DNA of 12,367 nt from Phytoactinopolyspora endophytica (GTDB lineage Bacteria; Actinomycetota; Actinomycetes; Jiangellales; Jiangellaceae): NCBI RefSeq assembly GCF_004138495.1, contig NZ_ML142881.1, positions 15,614 to 27,980 on the forward strand. Reading direction: 5' to 3'. Both the position numbers and the translations under genes were made by a program. The notes beneath the pieces were generated by a model. That model saw nothing but the letters and a program-made list of their open reading frames with translations, was not told where the DNA came from and made no database searches. Shown here one piece after another: positions 1 to 7,929 of the stretch. The number at the start of each line of letters is the position of its first letter. The stretch's first letter is position 1.

Positions 1-593
1 CCCAGGAGTTCCTCCGCTGGTGTGATGAGCTCCACATCGACGTCGTCACCCTGTTCCTGCTGTCCACTGACAATCTTCACCGCCCCGAGGACGAGCTGGT
101 CCCGCTTCTGGGCATCATCGAGGGCCTGATACACGATCTCGCGGCCGCCGGGCGGTGGCGAGTGCATCCCGTGGGCGCCCTGGACCTGTTGCCGGACCGA
201 ACAGCCACTGTGCTCAAGGAGGCCGCCGACGCCACCCGCGACGTCCCCGGCATGCACGTCAACGTGGCGGTCGGCTACGGCGGGCGCCGGGAGATCGCCG
301 ACGCCGTGCGGGCACTCCTGCACGAGCACGCCGAGAAGGGCACATCCCTCGACGAGCTGGCCGGAATGGTCAGCGCGGAGGACATCGCCCGCCACCTCTA
401 CACCAAGGGCCAGCCGGACCCCGATCTCGTCATCCGCGCCAGCGGCGAGCAACGGCAGTCGGGCTTCCTGCTCTGGCAGAGCGCGAACTCCGAGTATTAC
501 TTCTGCGAAGCGCTCTGGCCGGATTTCCGGCACGTCGACTTCCTGCGGGCGCTGCGTTCCTACATCGAGCGCGAACGCCGCTACGGCCGGTAG
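1..593 (+). CDS. Z-isoprenyl diphosphate synthase (cis-prenyltransferase), 5'-truncated
   Basis: The 3' part of a cis-prenyltransferase gene, open from base 3 and ending at TAG 591-593; about 196 codons are visible. The family condenses isopentenyl diphosphate onto an allylic diphosphate with Z geometry, making precursors of the polyprenyl carrier lipid for cell-wall synthesis. The visible part holds the family's C-terminal signature: DLVIRASGEQRQSGFLLWQ, with the R-x-SG-E-x-R diphosphate/IPP-binding residues, followed by a conserved Glu in SANSEYYF and the WPDF segment. The N-terminal catalytic Asp region (DGNRR) lies outside the window. The SGEQR..SGFLLWQ form and the short RYGR C-terminus resemble the mycobacterial short-chain (Z,E-farnesyl diphosphate) enzyme Rv1086 more than the long-chain decaprenyl enzyme. 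That subtype call is from memory of the family. Product length is decided mainly by residues not visible here. Confidence 0.93.
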   Translation, partial: QEFLRWCDELHIDVVTLFLLSTDNLHRPEDELVPLLGIIEGLIHDLAAAGRWRVHPVGALDLLPDRTATVLKEAADATRDVPGMHVNVAVGYGGRREIADAVRALLHEHAEKGTSLDELAGMVSAEDIARHLYTKGQPDPDLVIRASGEQRQSGFLLWQSANSEYYFCEALWPDFRHVDFLRALRSYIERERRYGR

Positions 594-1054
594 GTGGGTT
601 CAGTCCGGAGGGAGGGGCGAAGTTCTTCTCGCTCTCACGCGGCCGGCGGGTAGCTTGAGTGGGCTGGTTGCGTGTGTCTGCCGCCGCCCGAAGATCGGTC
701 GAAGAACTTCGCCCCTTCCTCCTCGTCGGCGGCTTGCGAGCCGTAGCGGGTGTGCCCTCGACCTAGACGAGCCGTGGCCTGGGAATTCGACCTGCGACGG
801 GGACGACGAGGGGTGACGGCAACGCAACGTTAACCGGCCGTTCGGGCGTGTTCGGGTGCGCGAATCGTGATGACATGTACGCTGGTTCTGACAGTTGGTA
901 GGGGAAAGCCAGCTGTTCGGGAGGCCCGTCCAACGTGCTGAATCCACGGCGCGAAGGGAGGGCCGGCACCCGGCCCTGTGGGCCCGGTCCCGGTCCTTCA
1001 CGCGACTAGGAAGCCTGAGTTGTCAGGGTGCACTCAGGTATGAGGGAGACGGAC
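594..1054. other. 461-base non-coding region between the prenyltransferase and phoH2
   Basis: No convincing gene on either strand: the open frames here lack Shine-Dalgarno sites and recognisable protein. The left part (606-723) is a long inverted repeat, listed separately. The right part should contain the phoH2 promoter and leader, but I found no well-matched -35/-10 pair. A small perfect hairpin (7-bp stem 960-966 with 970-976, loop CAC) lies about 80 bases upstream of the chosen phoH2 start. A 21-codon frame (GTG 978 to TGA 1043) ends in an ATGA overlap with an alternative phoH2 start at 1040, but has no ribosome binding site. Confidence 0.7.
606..723. repeat. Long inverted repeat, 23-base arms
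   Basis: Arms 606-628 and 701-723 are complementary at 21 of 23 positions. The inner 16 bases of each arm pair perfectly (core GGGGCGAAGTTCTTC in the left arm). They are separated by 72 bases. The inner end of each arm is itself nearly palindromic: the right one reads CGAAG-AA-CTTCG. The region starts 12 bases after the prenyltransferase stop. It could be a long-loop terminator or RNA hairpin, a small non-autonomous element with terminal inverted repeats, or two operator sites facing each other. No target-site duplication is evident at the outer ends. Confidence 0.75.
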
Positions 1055-2395
1055 GTGGCCGCTTCCAAGACTCACACTGGTCTTCACCGCCCCAGCCAGC
1101 CCCAGGCAGATCGCATCACCTACGTACTCGACACCAGCGTCTTGCTCGCGGACCCATACGCGATCACGCGCTTCGCCGAGCACAACGTGGTCTTGCCGAT
1201 CGTCGTCATCACCGAACTGGAGGCAAAACGGCACCATCCCGAACTGGGTTACTTCGCCCGCAGCGCATTACGACTCCTCGACGAGCTCCGGCTCGAGCAC
1301 GGGCGCCTCGATGACCCCTTACCGGTCGGGGAGGACGGCTCGGTACGGGTTGAGCTCAACCACACGGATCCAGAAGTACTACCAGCCGGTTTCCGGCTCG
1401 GGGACAACGATTCCCGCATACTGGCGGTAGCGCTCAATCTGGCCGGTGACGGACAAGAGGTCGTGCTCGTCTCCAAGGATCTGCCGATGCGGGTCAAGGC
1501 GTCGTCGGTGGGGCTGCGTGCGGAGGAATACCGCGCGGAAGCCGTGGTGGAGTCCGGCTGGACGGGCATGGCGGAGCTTGAGGTACCCGGATCAGTGCTC
1601 GACACCCTTTTCGCGAACAACACCGTCGACATGGAGGAAGCACGCGATCTGCCCTGCCACACCGGGCTGGTCATGCATAGCGAGCGCGGCAGCGCCCTCG
1701 GCCGGGTCGCCCCGGACAAGTCAGTCCGGCTGGTCCGCGGCGACCGTGAGGCCTTCGGTCTGCACGGCCGTTCAGCCGAACAGCGGATCGCGCTCGACAT
1801 ACTGCTCGACGACGAGATCGGGATCGTCTCCCTGGGTGGCCGGGCAGGCACGGGCAAATCCGCGCTTGCGCTCTGCGCGGGCCTGGAAGCCGTGCTTGAA
1901 CGCAGGCTGCACAAGAAGGTCATCGTCTTCCGGCCCTTGTACGCGGTCGGCGGGCAGGACCTCGGCTACCTGCCCGGGAACGAGTCCGAGAAGATGAACC
2001 CCTGGGCACAGGCCGTCTACGACACACTCGGTGCGCTGACGACCCAGGACGTCGTCGATGAGGTCATCGAGCGGGACATGTTCGAGGTTCTGCCGCTGAC
2101 GCATATCCGGGGCCGCTCGCTGCACGACGCGTTCATCGTCGTCGACGAGGCACAGTCGCTGGAGCGCAACGTCTTGCTGACCGTTCTGTCCCGGGTGGGG
2201 AGCAACTCGCGCGTCGTTCTCACCCACGACGTCGGGCAGCGCGACAACCTGCGGGTCGGCCGTCACGACGGAGTCGTCGCCGTGGTCGAGAAGCTCAAGG
2301 GACACCCGCTCTTCTCGCACATCACCCTGACCCGGTCCGAGCGTTCACCGATCGCCGCGCTCGTGACCGAAATGCTCGAGCACCCCGCCACATAG
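1055..2395 (+). CDS. phoH2: PhoH2-type protein: PIN domain RNase fused to PhoH-like RNA helicase/ATPase
   Basis: Fusion of an N-terminal PIN (VapC-like) nuclease domain to a C-terminal PhoH P-loop ATPase, 446 residues from the GTG at 1055. The PIN acidic residues are visible: D26 in [13 protein letters not shown]54 in ITELEAKR, and D117/D119 in LGDNDSR. The PhoH part has Walker [10 protein letters not shown] near 261-269 and Walker B IVVDEAQ at 361-367. PhoH2 proteins of mycobacteria are reported to unwind and cleave RNA in an ATP-dependent way. I chose GTG 1055 because GAGGGAG lies 6 bases upstream; in-frame starts at 1028 (GTG) and 1040 (ATG) would add 9 or 5 residues but have poorer sites. 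The gene is complete and ends just before a strong hairpin shared with fumC. It is a core actinobacterial gene; the precise cellular role is unsettled. Confidence 0.95.
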   Translation: MAASKTHTGLHRPSQPQADRITYVLDTSVLLADPYAITRFAEHNVVLPIVVITELEAKRHHPELGYFARSALRLLDELRLEHGRLDDPLPVGEDGSVRVELNHTDPEVLPAGFRLGDNDSRILAVALNLAGDGQEVVLVSKDLPMRVKASSVGLRAEEYRAEAVVESGWTGMAELEVPGSVLDTLFANNTVDMEEARDLPCHTGLVMHSERGSALGRVAPDKSVRLVRGDREAFGLHGRSAEQRIALDILLDDEIGIVSLGGRAGTGKSALALCAGLEAVLERRLHKKVIVFRPLYAVGGQDLGYLPGNESEKMNPWAQAVYDTLGALTTQDVVDEVIERDMFEVLPLTHIRGRSLHDAFIVVDEAQSLERNVLLTVLSRVGSNSRVVLTHDVGQRDNLRVGRHDGVVAVVEKLKGHPLFSHITLTRSERSPIAALVTEMLEHPAT

Positions 2396-2433
2396 GCACA
2401 CTGGCGGATCGCCGAAAGGCGAGTTCGCGAAAA

Positions 2434-2475
2434 GAGCCGATGGTGTGGTCGTTGACACGACCACACCATCGGCTC
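2434..2475. terminator. Bidirectional terminator between phoH2 and fumC
   Basis: Perfect 19-bp stem (2434-2452 with 2457-2475) and a 4-base TGAC loop. It lies between two convergent genes, 38 bases after the phoH2 stop and 68 bases after the fumC stop on the other strand. AAAA precedes the left arm and CTCTT follows the right arm, giving a weak U-rich tail in both directions. Confidence 0.9.
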
Positions 2476-2543
2476 CTCTTCGTATGTCCGTCTTGCGTGC
2501 AGGCAGAGCAATTCTGCCCTGCCCACCAACGCGACCACGGACT

Positions 2544-3947
2544 CTACGGGCGCGTCATGCTCAGCACGTCCAGTGCCTCGTCGAGCTGCGCCTCGGTGAG
2601 CTTGCCCTGATCGACGAGACCACGCTCGAGCACCACCTCGCGGATGGTCTTGCGCTCTGCCAGCGACTGCTTGGCGACCTTCGCCGCCTCCTCGTAGCCG
2701 ATGTAGCGGTTGAGCGGCGTGACGATCGACGGCGACGAGTCGGCGTACTCGCGGCAACGCTCCTCGTTCGCGGTCAGGCCGCTGACACAGCGGTCGGCGA
2801 ACAGGCGGCTGATGTTGCCCAGCAGGCGGATCGACTCCAACACGTTGCGAGCCATCACCGGCAGCATCACGTTGAGCTCGAAGGTGCCCGAGGCGCCGGC
2901 GAAGGCAACCGCGGCGTCGTTCCCCACCACCTGGGCGGACACCATGCAGAGCGCTTCCGGGATGACCGGGTTGACCTTTCCGGGCATGATCGAGGATCCC
3001 GGCTGGAGGTCGGGCAGCGCGATCTCGGCCAGGCCGGTCCGCGGGCCGGACCCCATCCAGCGCACGTCGTTCGAGATCTTCGTGAGCGACACGGCGATGG
3101 TGCGCAGCTGGCCGGACAGCTCTACCAGGCCGTCCCGTGCACCCTGCGCCTCGAAGTGGTTGCGTGCCTCCGTGAACGGCAGGCCCGAGTCGGCGGCAAG
3201 CCGGCCGATGACCTTCTCGGCGAATCCTGGCGGGGTGTTGATGCCGGTGCCGACGGCAGTCCCGCCCAGCGGCAGCTCCGCCACCCGCGGCAGCGCCGCC
3301 TCCAGCCGCTCGACTCCGTAGCCGATCTGGGCGGCGTACCCGCCGAACTCCTGACCGAGAGTGACCGGGGTGGCGTCCATTAAGTGTGTGCGGCCGCTCT
3401 TCACCACCGTCGCGAACTCATCGGCCTTGGCGGACAGCGCGCTCTGCAGGTGCTGCAGCGCCGGGACCAGATCCCGGACGACGGCTCGGGTAGCAGCCAC
3501 ATGGATGGCCGACGGAAACACGTCGTTGCTGGACTGCGAGGCGTTGACGTGGTCGTTCGGGTGCACCGCGGAACCGAGGCGCTCCGTGGCGAGCGTCGCG
3601 AGAACCTCGTTCGCGTTCATGTTGCTGGAGGTGCCGGACCCCGTCTGGAACACGTCGATCGGGAAATGGTCGTTGTATGTGCCCCGCGCGACCTCGGCCG
3701 CGGCGTCGTGAATCGACGTGGCGATCTCCGGGTCCAGGACGCCGAGCTCCGCATTGACGGTCGCTGCGATCCCCTTGATCGAGGCGAGGGCATGGATCAG
3801 CGAGTTCTCGATGCGAGTGCCGGAGACCGGGAAGTTCTCGACGGCACGCTGGGTCTGCGCGCGGTACTTGGCCGTGGCCGGTACCCGGACCTCGCCCATG
3901 GTGTCGTGTTCGATGCGGTATTCGGTGTTCGTGGCGTCGTCGCTCAT
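2544..3947 (-). CDS. fumC: Class II fumarate hydratase
   Basis: Iron-independent fumarase converting fumarate and L-malate in the TCA cycle; a cytosolic homotetramer in this family. The 467-residue product (normal family length) has the diagnostic segments in order: [10 protein letters not shown] (102-111), [21 protein letters not shown] with the catalytic His at residue 188, and the mobile SS loop [11 protein letters not shown] starting at 317. The latter is the fumarase/aspartase superfamily signature. I chose ATG 3947 ([15 protein letters not shown]); the frame stays open upstream with ATGs at 3959, 3956 and 3983, but the added residues do not look conserved. GGAG lies close upstream of 3947 at a short 3-base spacing. 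The DUF255 gene ends 63 bases upstream on the same strand, so the two may be cotranscribed. C-terminally it faces phoH2 across a strong hairpin. Confidence 0.97.
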   Translation of the reverse strand: MSDDATNTEYRIEHDTMGEVRVPATAKYRAQTQRAVENFPVSGTRIENSLIHALASIKGIAATVNAELGVLDPEIATSIHDAAAEVARGTYNDHFPIDVFQTGSGTSSNMNANEVLATLATERLGSAVHPNDHVNASQSSNDVFPSAIHVAATRAVVRDLVPALQHLQSALSAKADEFATVVKSGRTHLMDATPVTLGQEFGGYAAQIGYGVERLEAALPRVAELPLGGTAVGTGINTPPGFAEKVIGRLAADSGLPFTEARNHFEAQGARDGLVELSGQLRTIAVSLTKISNDVRWMGSGPRTGLAEIALPDLQPGSSIMPGKVNPVIPEALCMVSAQVVGNDAAVAFAGASGTFELNVMLPVMARNVLESIRLLGNISRLFADRCVSGLTANEERCREYADSSPSIVTPLNRYIGYEEAAKVAKQSLAERKTIREVVLERGLVDQGKLTEAQLDEALDVLSMTRP

Positions 3948-4010
3948 GCACTCCATCATCCCGCGTGCACCGTGCTCTGCCATCCCGGGGTCTCGTGAGT
4001 GACTGAGCGT

Positions 4011-6050
4011 CTAGCGCGACATCTGGGTGGTGAGCTCGTCCGGGTCGCTGGTAGGGCGGTCGCACACGAAGTGGCGGCAGACGTACGCCGACGGCACGCC
4101 GTCGAGCAGCGGGCGGTCGCGCAGGAGCGGAACCGCGGCAGATGCGGCGTCTTCCGGATCTCCGGCGACGACGGCCGCGCCCGGTGACGTGTGACGCAAC
4201 GCCGCACGGTGCAGTGCTCCGGTACGCGCGTCGTCGGGACCGCCGACGATGGCCACCTCCACCGGCCCGGCGAGCAGCGCCTCGGATACCGCCATTCCCC
4301 AGCCGCCGAACCGGGGCGCCTGGGCGGCCAGCGCGTCGTAGACGCCCAGCGCCGACTCTGCCGCTACGCGGTGTCGTGTCGAGCCGGTATAAGCGGCATA
4401 GGTCAGCAGTGCCCCCGCGGCCGCCGACCAACCCGACGGCGCGGCGTTGTCGGTCGGGTCCTGTGGCCGCCGGACACCCGCCAGCCGAGCGTCGGTCGTG
4501 TCGTCGGCCGTGTCGAAGAGCCCGCCGTCGTCCGACGAGAATCTGGCCAGCACGACTTCGAGCAACTGCTCGGAGAACGACAACCACGCCGGCTCGCCGG
4601 TCACCGCGAGCAGCGCGAGGAACCCCTCGGCGACGTCGCCGTAGTCTTCGAGGACACCGCTGGGGGTGCCGGCCTCGCCGCCGCGCGATACTCTGCGCAA
4701 CCGTCCGTGATCGTCAAGGTGCAGCCGGACCAGCAGGTCGGCGCAGTCCGCGGCGGCATCGATCCAGGACGGCTCGTCGAAGAGCGCACCGGCCTCCGCC
4801 AGCGCGGCAATGGCCAACCCGTTCCACGCGGAGACCACCTTGTCGTCGCAGAGTGGCTGCGGACGCTTGTCCCGGGCGACGCGCAAGGTCTCCCGCACCC
4901 GCGCCCAGCGGCTCCAGTCGAACGGATCGGAGGGAAGCTGCAGGGTCGACATACCGTGTTCGAAGGTGCCGCTCTCCGTGACGCCGAGCAGGCGGACCGC
5001 CCACGCGGCATCCTCCGAATCGAGCACCTCGTACATCTGTGCCGGTGTCCACACGTACGACGCACCCTCGGCGGGCTTCCCCGTCTCTTGTTCGGGGGCG
5101 TCGGCGTCGATCGCGCTGGCGAAGCCCCCCTCTGACGTACGGAGATCGCGCAGGAGGAACTCCGCGGTCTCCCGGACCACGCGCTCGGCCAACTCCGACC
5201 CGGTGGCCCGCCACAGGTGCGCGTAGGCACGCAGCAGCAGGGCATTGTCGTAGAGCATCTTCTCGAAATGCGGCACGACCCAGGACTGGTCGACGCTGTA
5301 CCGGGCGAACCCACCACCAAGCTGGTCGTAGATGCCGCCACGCGCCATCCGCTCGCAGGTCGCCTCGACCATCGACAGGGCCTGCTCGTCGCCGGTGCGG
5401 GCATGATGCCGCAGCAGGAACTCCAGCACCATGGACGGCGGGAACTTCGGCGCGCTGCCGAAGCCGCCATGCTCGGGGTCGAACGTCGACGCCAGCCGCT
5501 GGACGGCCACGTCCAGCCGCTCTGCCGTCGGGCTGGACAGGTTGGCGCTGGTCCGTGGGCCGTCGAGACGCTCAGCGATCTGCCGGGAGGCGTCCTCGAC
5601 CGCGTCTCGCCGTTCCCGCCAGGCCTCCATCACCGCAGCCAGCACCTGCGGGAACGAGGGCATGCCGTGCCGTGGTTCACGCGGATAGTACGTCCCCGCG
5701 TAGAAGGGCTTTCCGTCTGGCGTGAGGAACACGGTCATCGGCCAGCCACCCTGACCGGTCAGCGCTTGCACCGCCTCCATGTACACGGCGTCGACGTCGG
5801 GCCGCTCCTCGCGGTCGACTTTGACCGGCACGAAATGTTCGTTCAAGTACGCGGCCACCGACTCGTCCTCGAAGGATTCGTGTGCCATGACATGGCACCA
5901 GTGGCATGCTGCGTAGCCGACGCTCAACAGCACCGGAACATCGCGCCGGGCAGCCTCGGCGAACGCTTCGTCCTCCCACTCCCACCAATCGACCGGGTTG
6001 TCCCGGTGCTGCAGCAGGTACGGGCTCGACGCCTTGCTCAGCCGGTTCAC
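4011..6050 (-). CDS. DUF255 thioredoxin-fold protein (YyaL / SSP411 / spermatogenesis-associated 20 family)
   Basis: A 679-residue protein: an N-terminal thioredoxin-like DUF255 domain (about residues 1-165) followed by a long alpha/alpha-barrel region resembling carbohydrate-active enzyme folds. The N-terminus reads [20 protein letters not shown], the family hallmark, followed by a redox-type CxxC motif, C49-H-W-C52 ([10 protein letters not shown]). Other landmarks are [18 protein letters not shown] and the [14 protein letters not shown] segment. I chose GTG 6050 because it precedes [10 protein letters not shown] directly and GGAGAG lies 5 bases upstream; the frame is open further upstream, but that stretch is non-coding promoter DNA. 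The counterpart in M. tuberculosis is Rv1084, near mca, as here. It is divergent from the formylglycine-generating enzyme gene (142-base gap) and 63 bases upstream of fumC. The biochemical function of the family is not established. Confidence 0.94.
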   Translation of the reverse strand: MNRLSKASSPYLLQHRDNPVDWWEWEDEAFAEAARRDVPVLLSVGYAACHWCHVMAHESFEDESVAAYLNEHFVPVKVDREERPDVDAVYMEAVQALTGQGGWPMTVFLTPDGKPFYAGTYYPREPRHGMPSFPQVLAAVMEAWRERRDAVEDASRQIAERLDGPRTSANLSSPTAERLDVAVQRLASTFDPEHGGFGSAPKFPPSMVLEFLLRHHARTGDEQALSMVEATCERMARGGIYDQLGGGFARYSVDQSWVVPHFEKMLYDNALLLRAYAHLWRATGSELAERVVRETAEFLLRDLRTSEGGFASAIDADAPEQETGKPAEGASYVWTPAQMYEVLDSEDAAWAVRLLGVTESGTFEHGMSTLQLPSDPFDWSRWARVRETLRVARDKRPQPLCDDKVVSAWNGLAIAALAEAGALFDEPSWIDAAADCADLLVRLHLDDHGRLRRVSRGGEAGTPSGVLEDYGDVAEGFLALLAVTGEPAWLSFSEQLLEVVLARFSSDDGGLFDTADDTTDARLAGVRRPQDPTDNAAPSGWSAAAGALLTYAAYTGSTRHRVAAESALGVYDALAAQAPRFGGWGMAVSEALLAGPVEVAIVGGPDDARTGALHRAALRHTSPGAAVVAGDPEDAASAAVPLLRDRPLLDGVPSAYVCRHFVCDRPTSDPDELTTQMSR

Positions 6051-6163
6051 CCAGACTCTCCGTCGCGTTTCGACGTACACAGATCCATCACTATCAATCA
6101 ACCGTACGCGCCGACATCCGTTCCTTCGAATATCGGTCGTACGGGCGAGGCACCGGCACGCGG

Positions 6164-6184
6164 TAGAGTCAAACGGCGAGGAGG
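6164..6184 (+). promoter_or_regulatory. Candidate -10 element and Shine-Dalgarno site of the FGE gene
   Basis: TAGAGT at 6164-6169 fits the actinobacterial -10 pattern TANNNT, but no good -35 is seen at 16-18 bases. It is followed by GAGGAGGG (about 6178-6185), a near-ideal ribosome binding site about 7 bases before the TTG at 6193. The Shine-Dalgarno part is strong and decides the start; the promoter part is tentative. Confidence 0.4.
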
Positions 6185-6192
6185 GATGTTCG

Positions 6193-7149
6193 TTGAGTGA
6201 CCAGTCGCCATGTTGTGCGGCCAGCCGCCCCGAAGGTGAATCCGTCGCGGTCGACCTGGCGTCGCCGTCCCCGTCCGGCGAGGCGCCCGGCCGGACCGAC
6301 ACGTCCGGCATGGTGGAGCTGCCCGGTGGCACCTTCATCATGGGCACCGACGCCCAGGACGGCTATCCGGCCGACGGCGAAGGGCCCGCTCGAGAGGTGA
6401 CGCTCAGCCCCTTCTGGATCGATACGACGACGGTCAGCAACGCCGACTTCGCGGAGTTCACCGAGGTGACCGGGTGGGTCACCGTCGCCGAACGCCTCGG
6501 CACGTCGTTCGTCTTCGCCGGCTATCTGCCCGATGATTTTCCGCCCACCCGCAGCGTCGCCGAAGCGCCGTGGTGGCGCGAAGTCGCCGGCGCGGACTGG
6601 CGCCACCCGGAGGGTCCCGGGTCCTCCCTCGAGGATCGGATGGACCATCCCGTTGTCCATATGACCTGGCGCGATGCCCGCGCATACGCCAAGTGGCTGG
6701 GCAAGCGGCTCCCCACCGAGGCGGAATGGGAGTACGCGGCGCGCGGCGGACTGGCTCAGAACCGCTATCCCTGGGGAGACCAGCGCGAGCCCGGAGGCGA
6801 GCACCGGATGAACGTCTGGCAGGGCACCTTCCCCGCCAAGGACACCGGCGCCGACGGCTACATCGGCACCGCGCCGGTCGATGCCTACGAACCCAATGGT
6901 TACGGCTTGTACAACACCACCGGCAACGTCTGGGAATGGTGCTCGGACTGGTTCGATCCGACGTGGCACCGCACCGGGCCCCGGATCGACCCGGGCGGGC
7001 CACCTCGCACCGGGCGCAAGACGATGCGAGGTGGCTCACACATGTGCCACGCCAGCTACTGCTTCCGGTACCGGGTGGACGCACGCAGTTCGAACACCCC
7101 GGACAGCTCAGCGGGCAACATCGGCTTCCGCTGCGTCCGTTCCGCGTAG
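6193..7149 (+). CDS. Formylglycine-generating enzyme (SUMF1/FGE family)
   Basis: Aerobic copper-dependent oxidase that converts the cysteine of a CxPxR motif in sulfatases and alkaline phosphatase-like enzymes to formylglycine. The 318-residue product has one FGE-sulfatase domain (about 38-315): [57 protein letters not shown] and [17 protein letters not shown]285 and C290 in CHASYC match the copper-binding catalytic cysteine pair of Streptomyces coelicolor FGE (C272/C277), and the [14 protein letters not shown] end is also typical, so this looks like a true FGE and not just a SUMF1-fold protein. The start is TTG 6193, behind GAGGAGGG; no signal peptide is seen. The N-terminus carries C7-C8-A-A-S-R12-P. 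No sulfatase gene is visible nearby. The gene is divergent from the DUF255 gene and ends in a hairpin. Confidence 0.93.
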   Translation: MSDQSPCCAASRPEGESVAVDLASPSPSGEAPGRTDTSGMVELPGGTFIMGTDAQDGYPADGEGPAREVTLSPFWIDTTTVSNADFAEFTEVTGWVTVAERLGTSFVFAGYLPDDFPPTRSVAEAPWWREVAGADWRHPEGPGSSLEDRMDHPVVHMTWRDARAYAKWLGKRLPTEAEWEYAARGGLAQNRYPWGDQREPGGEHRMNVWQGTFPAKDTGADGYIGTAPVDAYEPNGYGLYNTTGNVWEWCSDWFDPTWHRTGPRIDPGGPPRTGRKTMRGGSHMCHASYCFRYRVDARSSNTPDSSAGNIGFRCVRSA

Positions 7150-7151
7150 GC

Positions 7152-7192
7152 CCAGCCGGCCAGGTGCTCGCCCGGCACACCTCGCCGGCTGG
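7152..7192. terminator. Hairpin terminator between FGE and VOC genes
   Basis: 15-base arms (7152-7166 with 7178-7192) pair at 14 of 15 positions around an 11-base loop. It starts 3 bases after the FGE stop and lies 37 bases past the stop of the convergent VOC gene, so it can serve both. There is no U-tract, which is common in high-GC actinobacteria. Confidence 0.75.
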
Positions 7193-7229
7193 TGAGGTCG
7201 CCGCGCCGGCGCCGGTGGCCCGTCGGGGG

Positions 7230-7694
7230 TCATTCCGACGTCCCGGATTCGAAGGCCTCGGCCATCGCCCGCTGGTCGAACGCCTGATCGTTTAGCTCGT
7301 TCAGGCTGTACCAGTTCCCCGAGTTGTCGCGGAACACCGCTTCCACCCCGTACGGACGTTCCGCAGGCTCCTGAAGGAACTCGACACCTCGGGCGGCGTA
7401 CTCCTCGTAGGTCTTGCGGCAGTCGTCGGTGTTCCACGCCCCGGCGCTCAGTGCCCCTTTGGCCATCAGCGCACGGATAGACGCGGCGGTCTCCTCGTCG
7501 TGCATGGGCGGACCCGGGACGGTGAGGGCGAGCTGGAAGGCGGGGCTTGACGGCGGGCCGACGGTCAACCATCGGAAGCCGTTCTCCATCTGGACGTCGG
7601 AACGCAGCTCGAAGCCGAGCTTGTCGACGAAGAACGCTTTCGCCTCCTCGTAGTCGTTCACAAAGACGCTGGCGACACCCATCTTGGTGATCAT
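7230..7694 (-). CDS. VOC family protein (glyoxalase/bleomycin resistance/dioxygenase fold)
   Basis: A 154-residue protein with the vicinal oxygen chelate fold: strand-helix MGVASVFVNDYEEAKAFFVD followed by KLGFELRSDV, a central dimer-type segment, and the C-terminal module GVEFLQEPAERPYGVEAVF with DNSGNWYSLNE. Members bind metal or small ligands and act as lyases, dioxygenases or antibiotic-binding proteins; the substrate cannot be read from the sequence. I chose ATG 7694, with AGGAG about 6 bases upstream. The open frame extends much further upstream, but that part does not look coding. The gene lies downstream of an AraC-type regulator on the same strand, with a 235-base gap that probably holds its own promoter and the GACCGTA repeats. 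Such AraC/VOC pairs are common in actinomycetes, so regulation by the neighbour is likely. Confidence 0.9.
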   Translation of the reverse strand: MITKMGVASVFVNDYEEAKAFFVDKLGFELRSDVQMENGFRWLTVGPPSSPAFQLALTVPGPPMHDEETAASIRALMAKGALSAGAWNTDDCRKTYEEYAARGVEFLQEPAERPYGVEAVFRDNSGNWYSLNELNDQAFDQRAMAEAFESGTSE

Positions 7695-7802
7695 GACCTG
7701 CTCCTGTTCTCGGGACTGGATGGACACGTCCGCCGTACCGAGGACAGGACAGTCACGTGGCAACGCGTCCTCCGTCCCGCACCGCGGAGATCGGCCGGCG
7801 GT

Positions 7803-7827
7803 GACCGTATGGTCATAAACGACCGTA
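7803..7827. promoter_or_regulatory. Direct repeats GACCGTA, candidate AraC-type operator upstream of the VOC gene
   Basis: GACCGTA occurs at 7803-7809 and 7821-7827, in the same orientation with an 18-base period. The first copy also sits in an imperfect palindrome, GACCGTATGGTC (10 of 12 symmetric). AraC-family proteins typically bind direct repeats spaced by about two helical turns. The site lies 109-133 bases upstream of the VOC start and downstream of the AraC gene. Assignment to that regulator is inference. Confidence 0.35.
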
Positions 7828-7929
7828 GAGCCGGGGAGGTGGCGGCGGCTTCTTCTGGATTGCTCTCTTTCCTGCGAAGCGTCGATCGCCGGCTCGTTTC
7901 CGTTCACCGCTGGATGCTGACCGACCCGC

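Noticed and set aside
155..658. Long open frame on + overlapping the prenyltransferase
   Set aside because: Arg/Pro-rich shadow translation in another frame; the overlapping frame carries clear cis-prenyltransferase motifs.
839..860. Two GTTCGGG copies 11 bases apart upstream of phoH2
   Set aside because: Too short and too common in GC-rich DNA to support an operator.
763..969. 68-codon frame on the - strand upstream of phoH2
   Set aside because: No Shine-Dalgarno, no recognisable domain, and composition typical of a shadow in GC-rich DNA.
895..1314. TTG-started frame on + running from the leader into phoH2
   Set aside because: Most of it is the out-of-frame reading of the PIN domain; no ribosome binding site and an Arg/Pro-rich product.
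2445..3383. 312-codon frame on + opposite fumC
   Set aside because: Antisense shadow of fumarase; starts inside the terminator hairpin.
5217..6200. 327-codon frame on + opposite the DUF255 gene
   Set aside because: Antisense shadow; the - strand frame has CHWC and other family motifs over the same bases.
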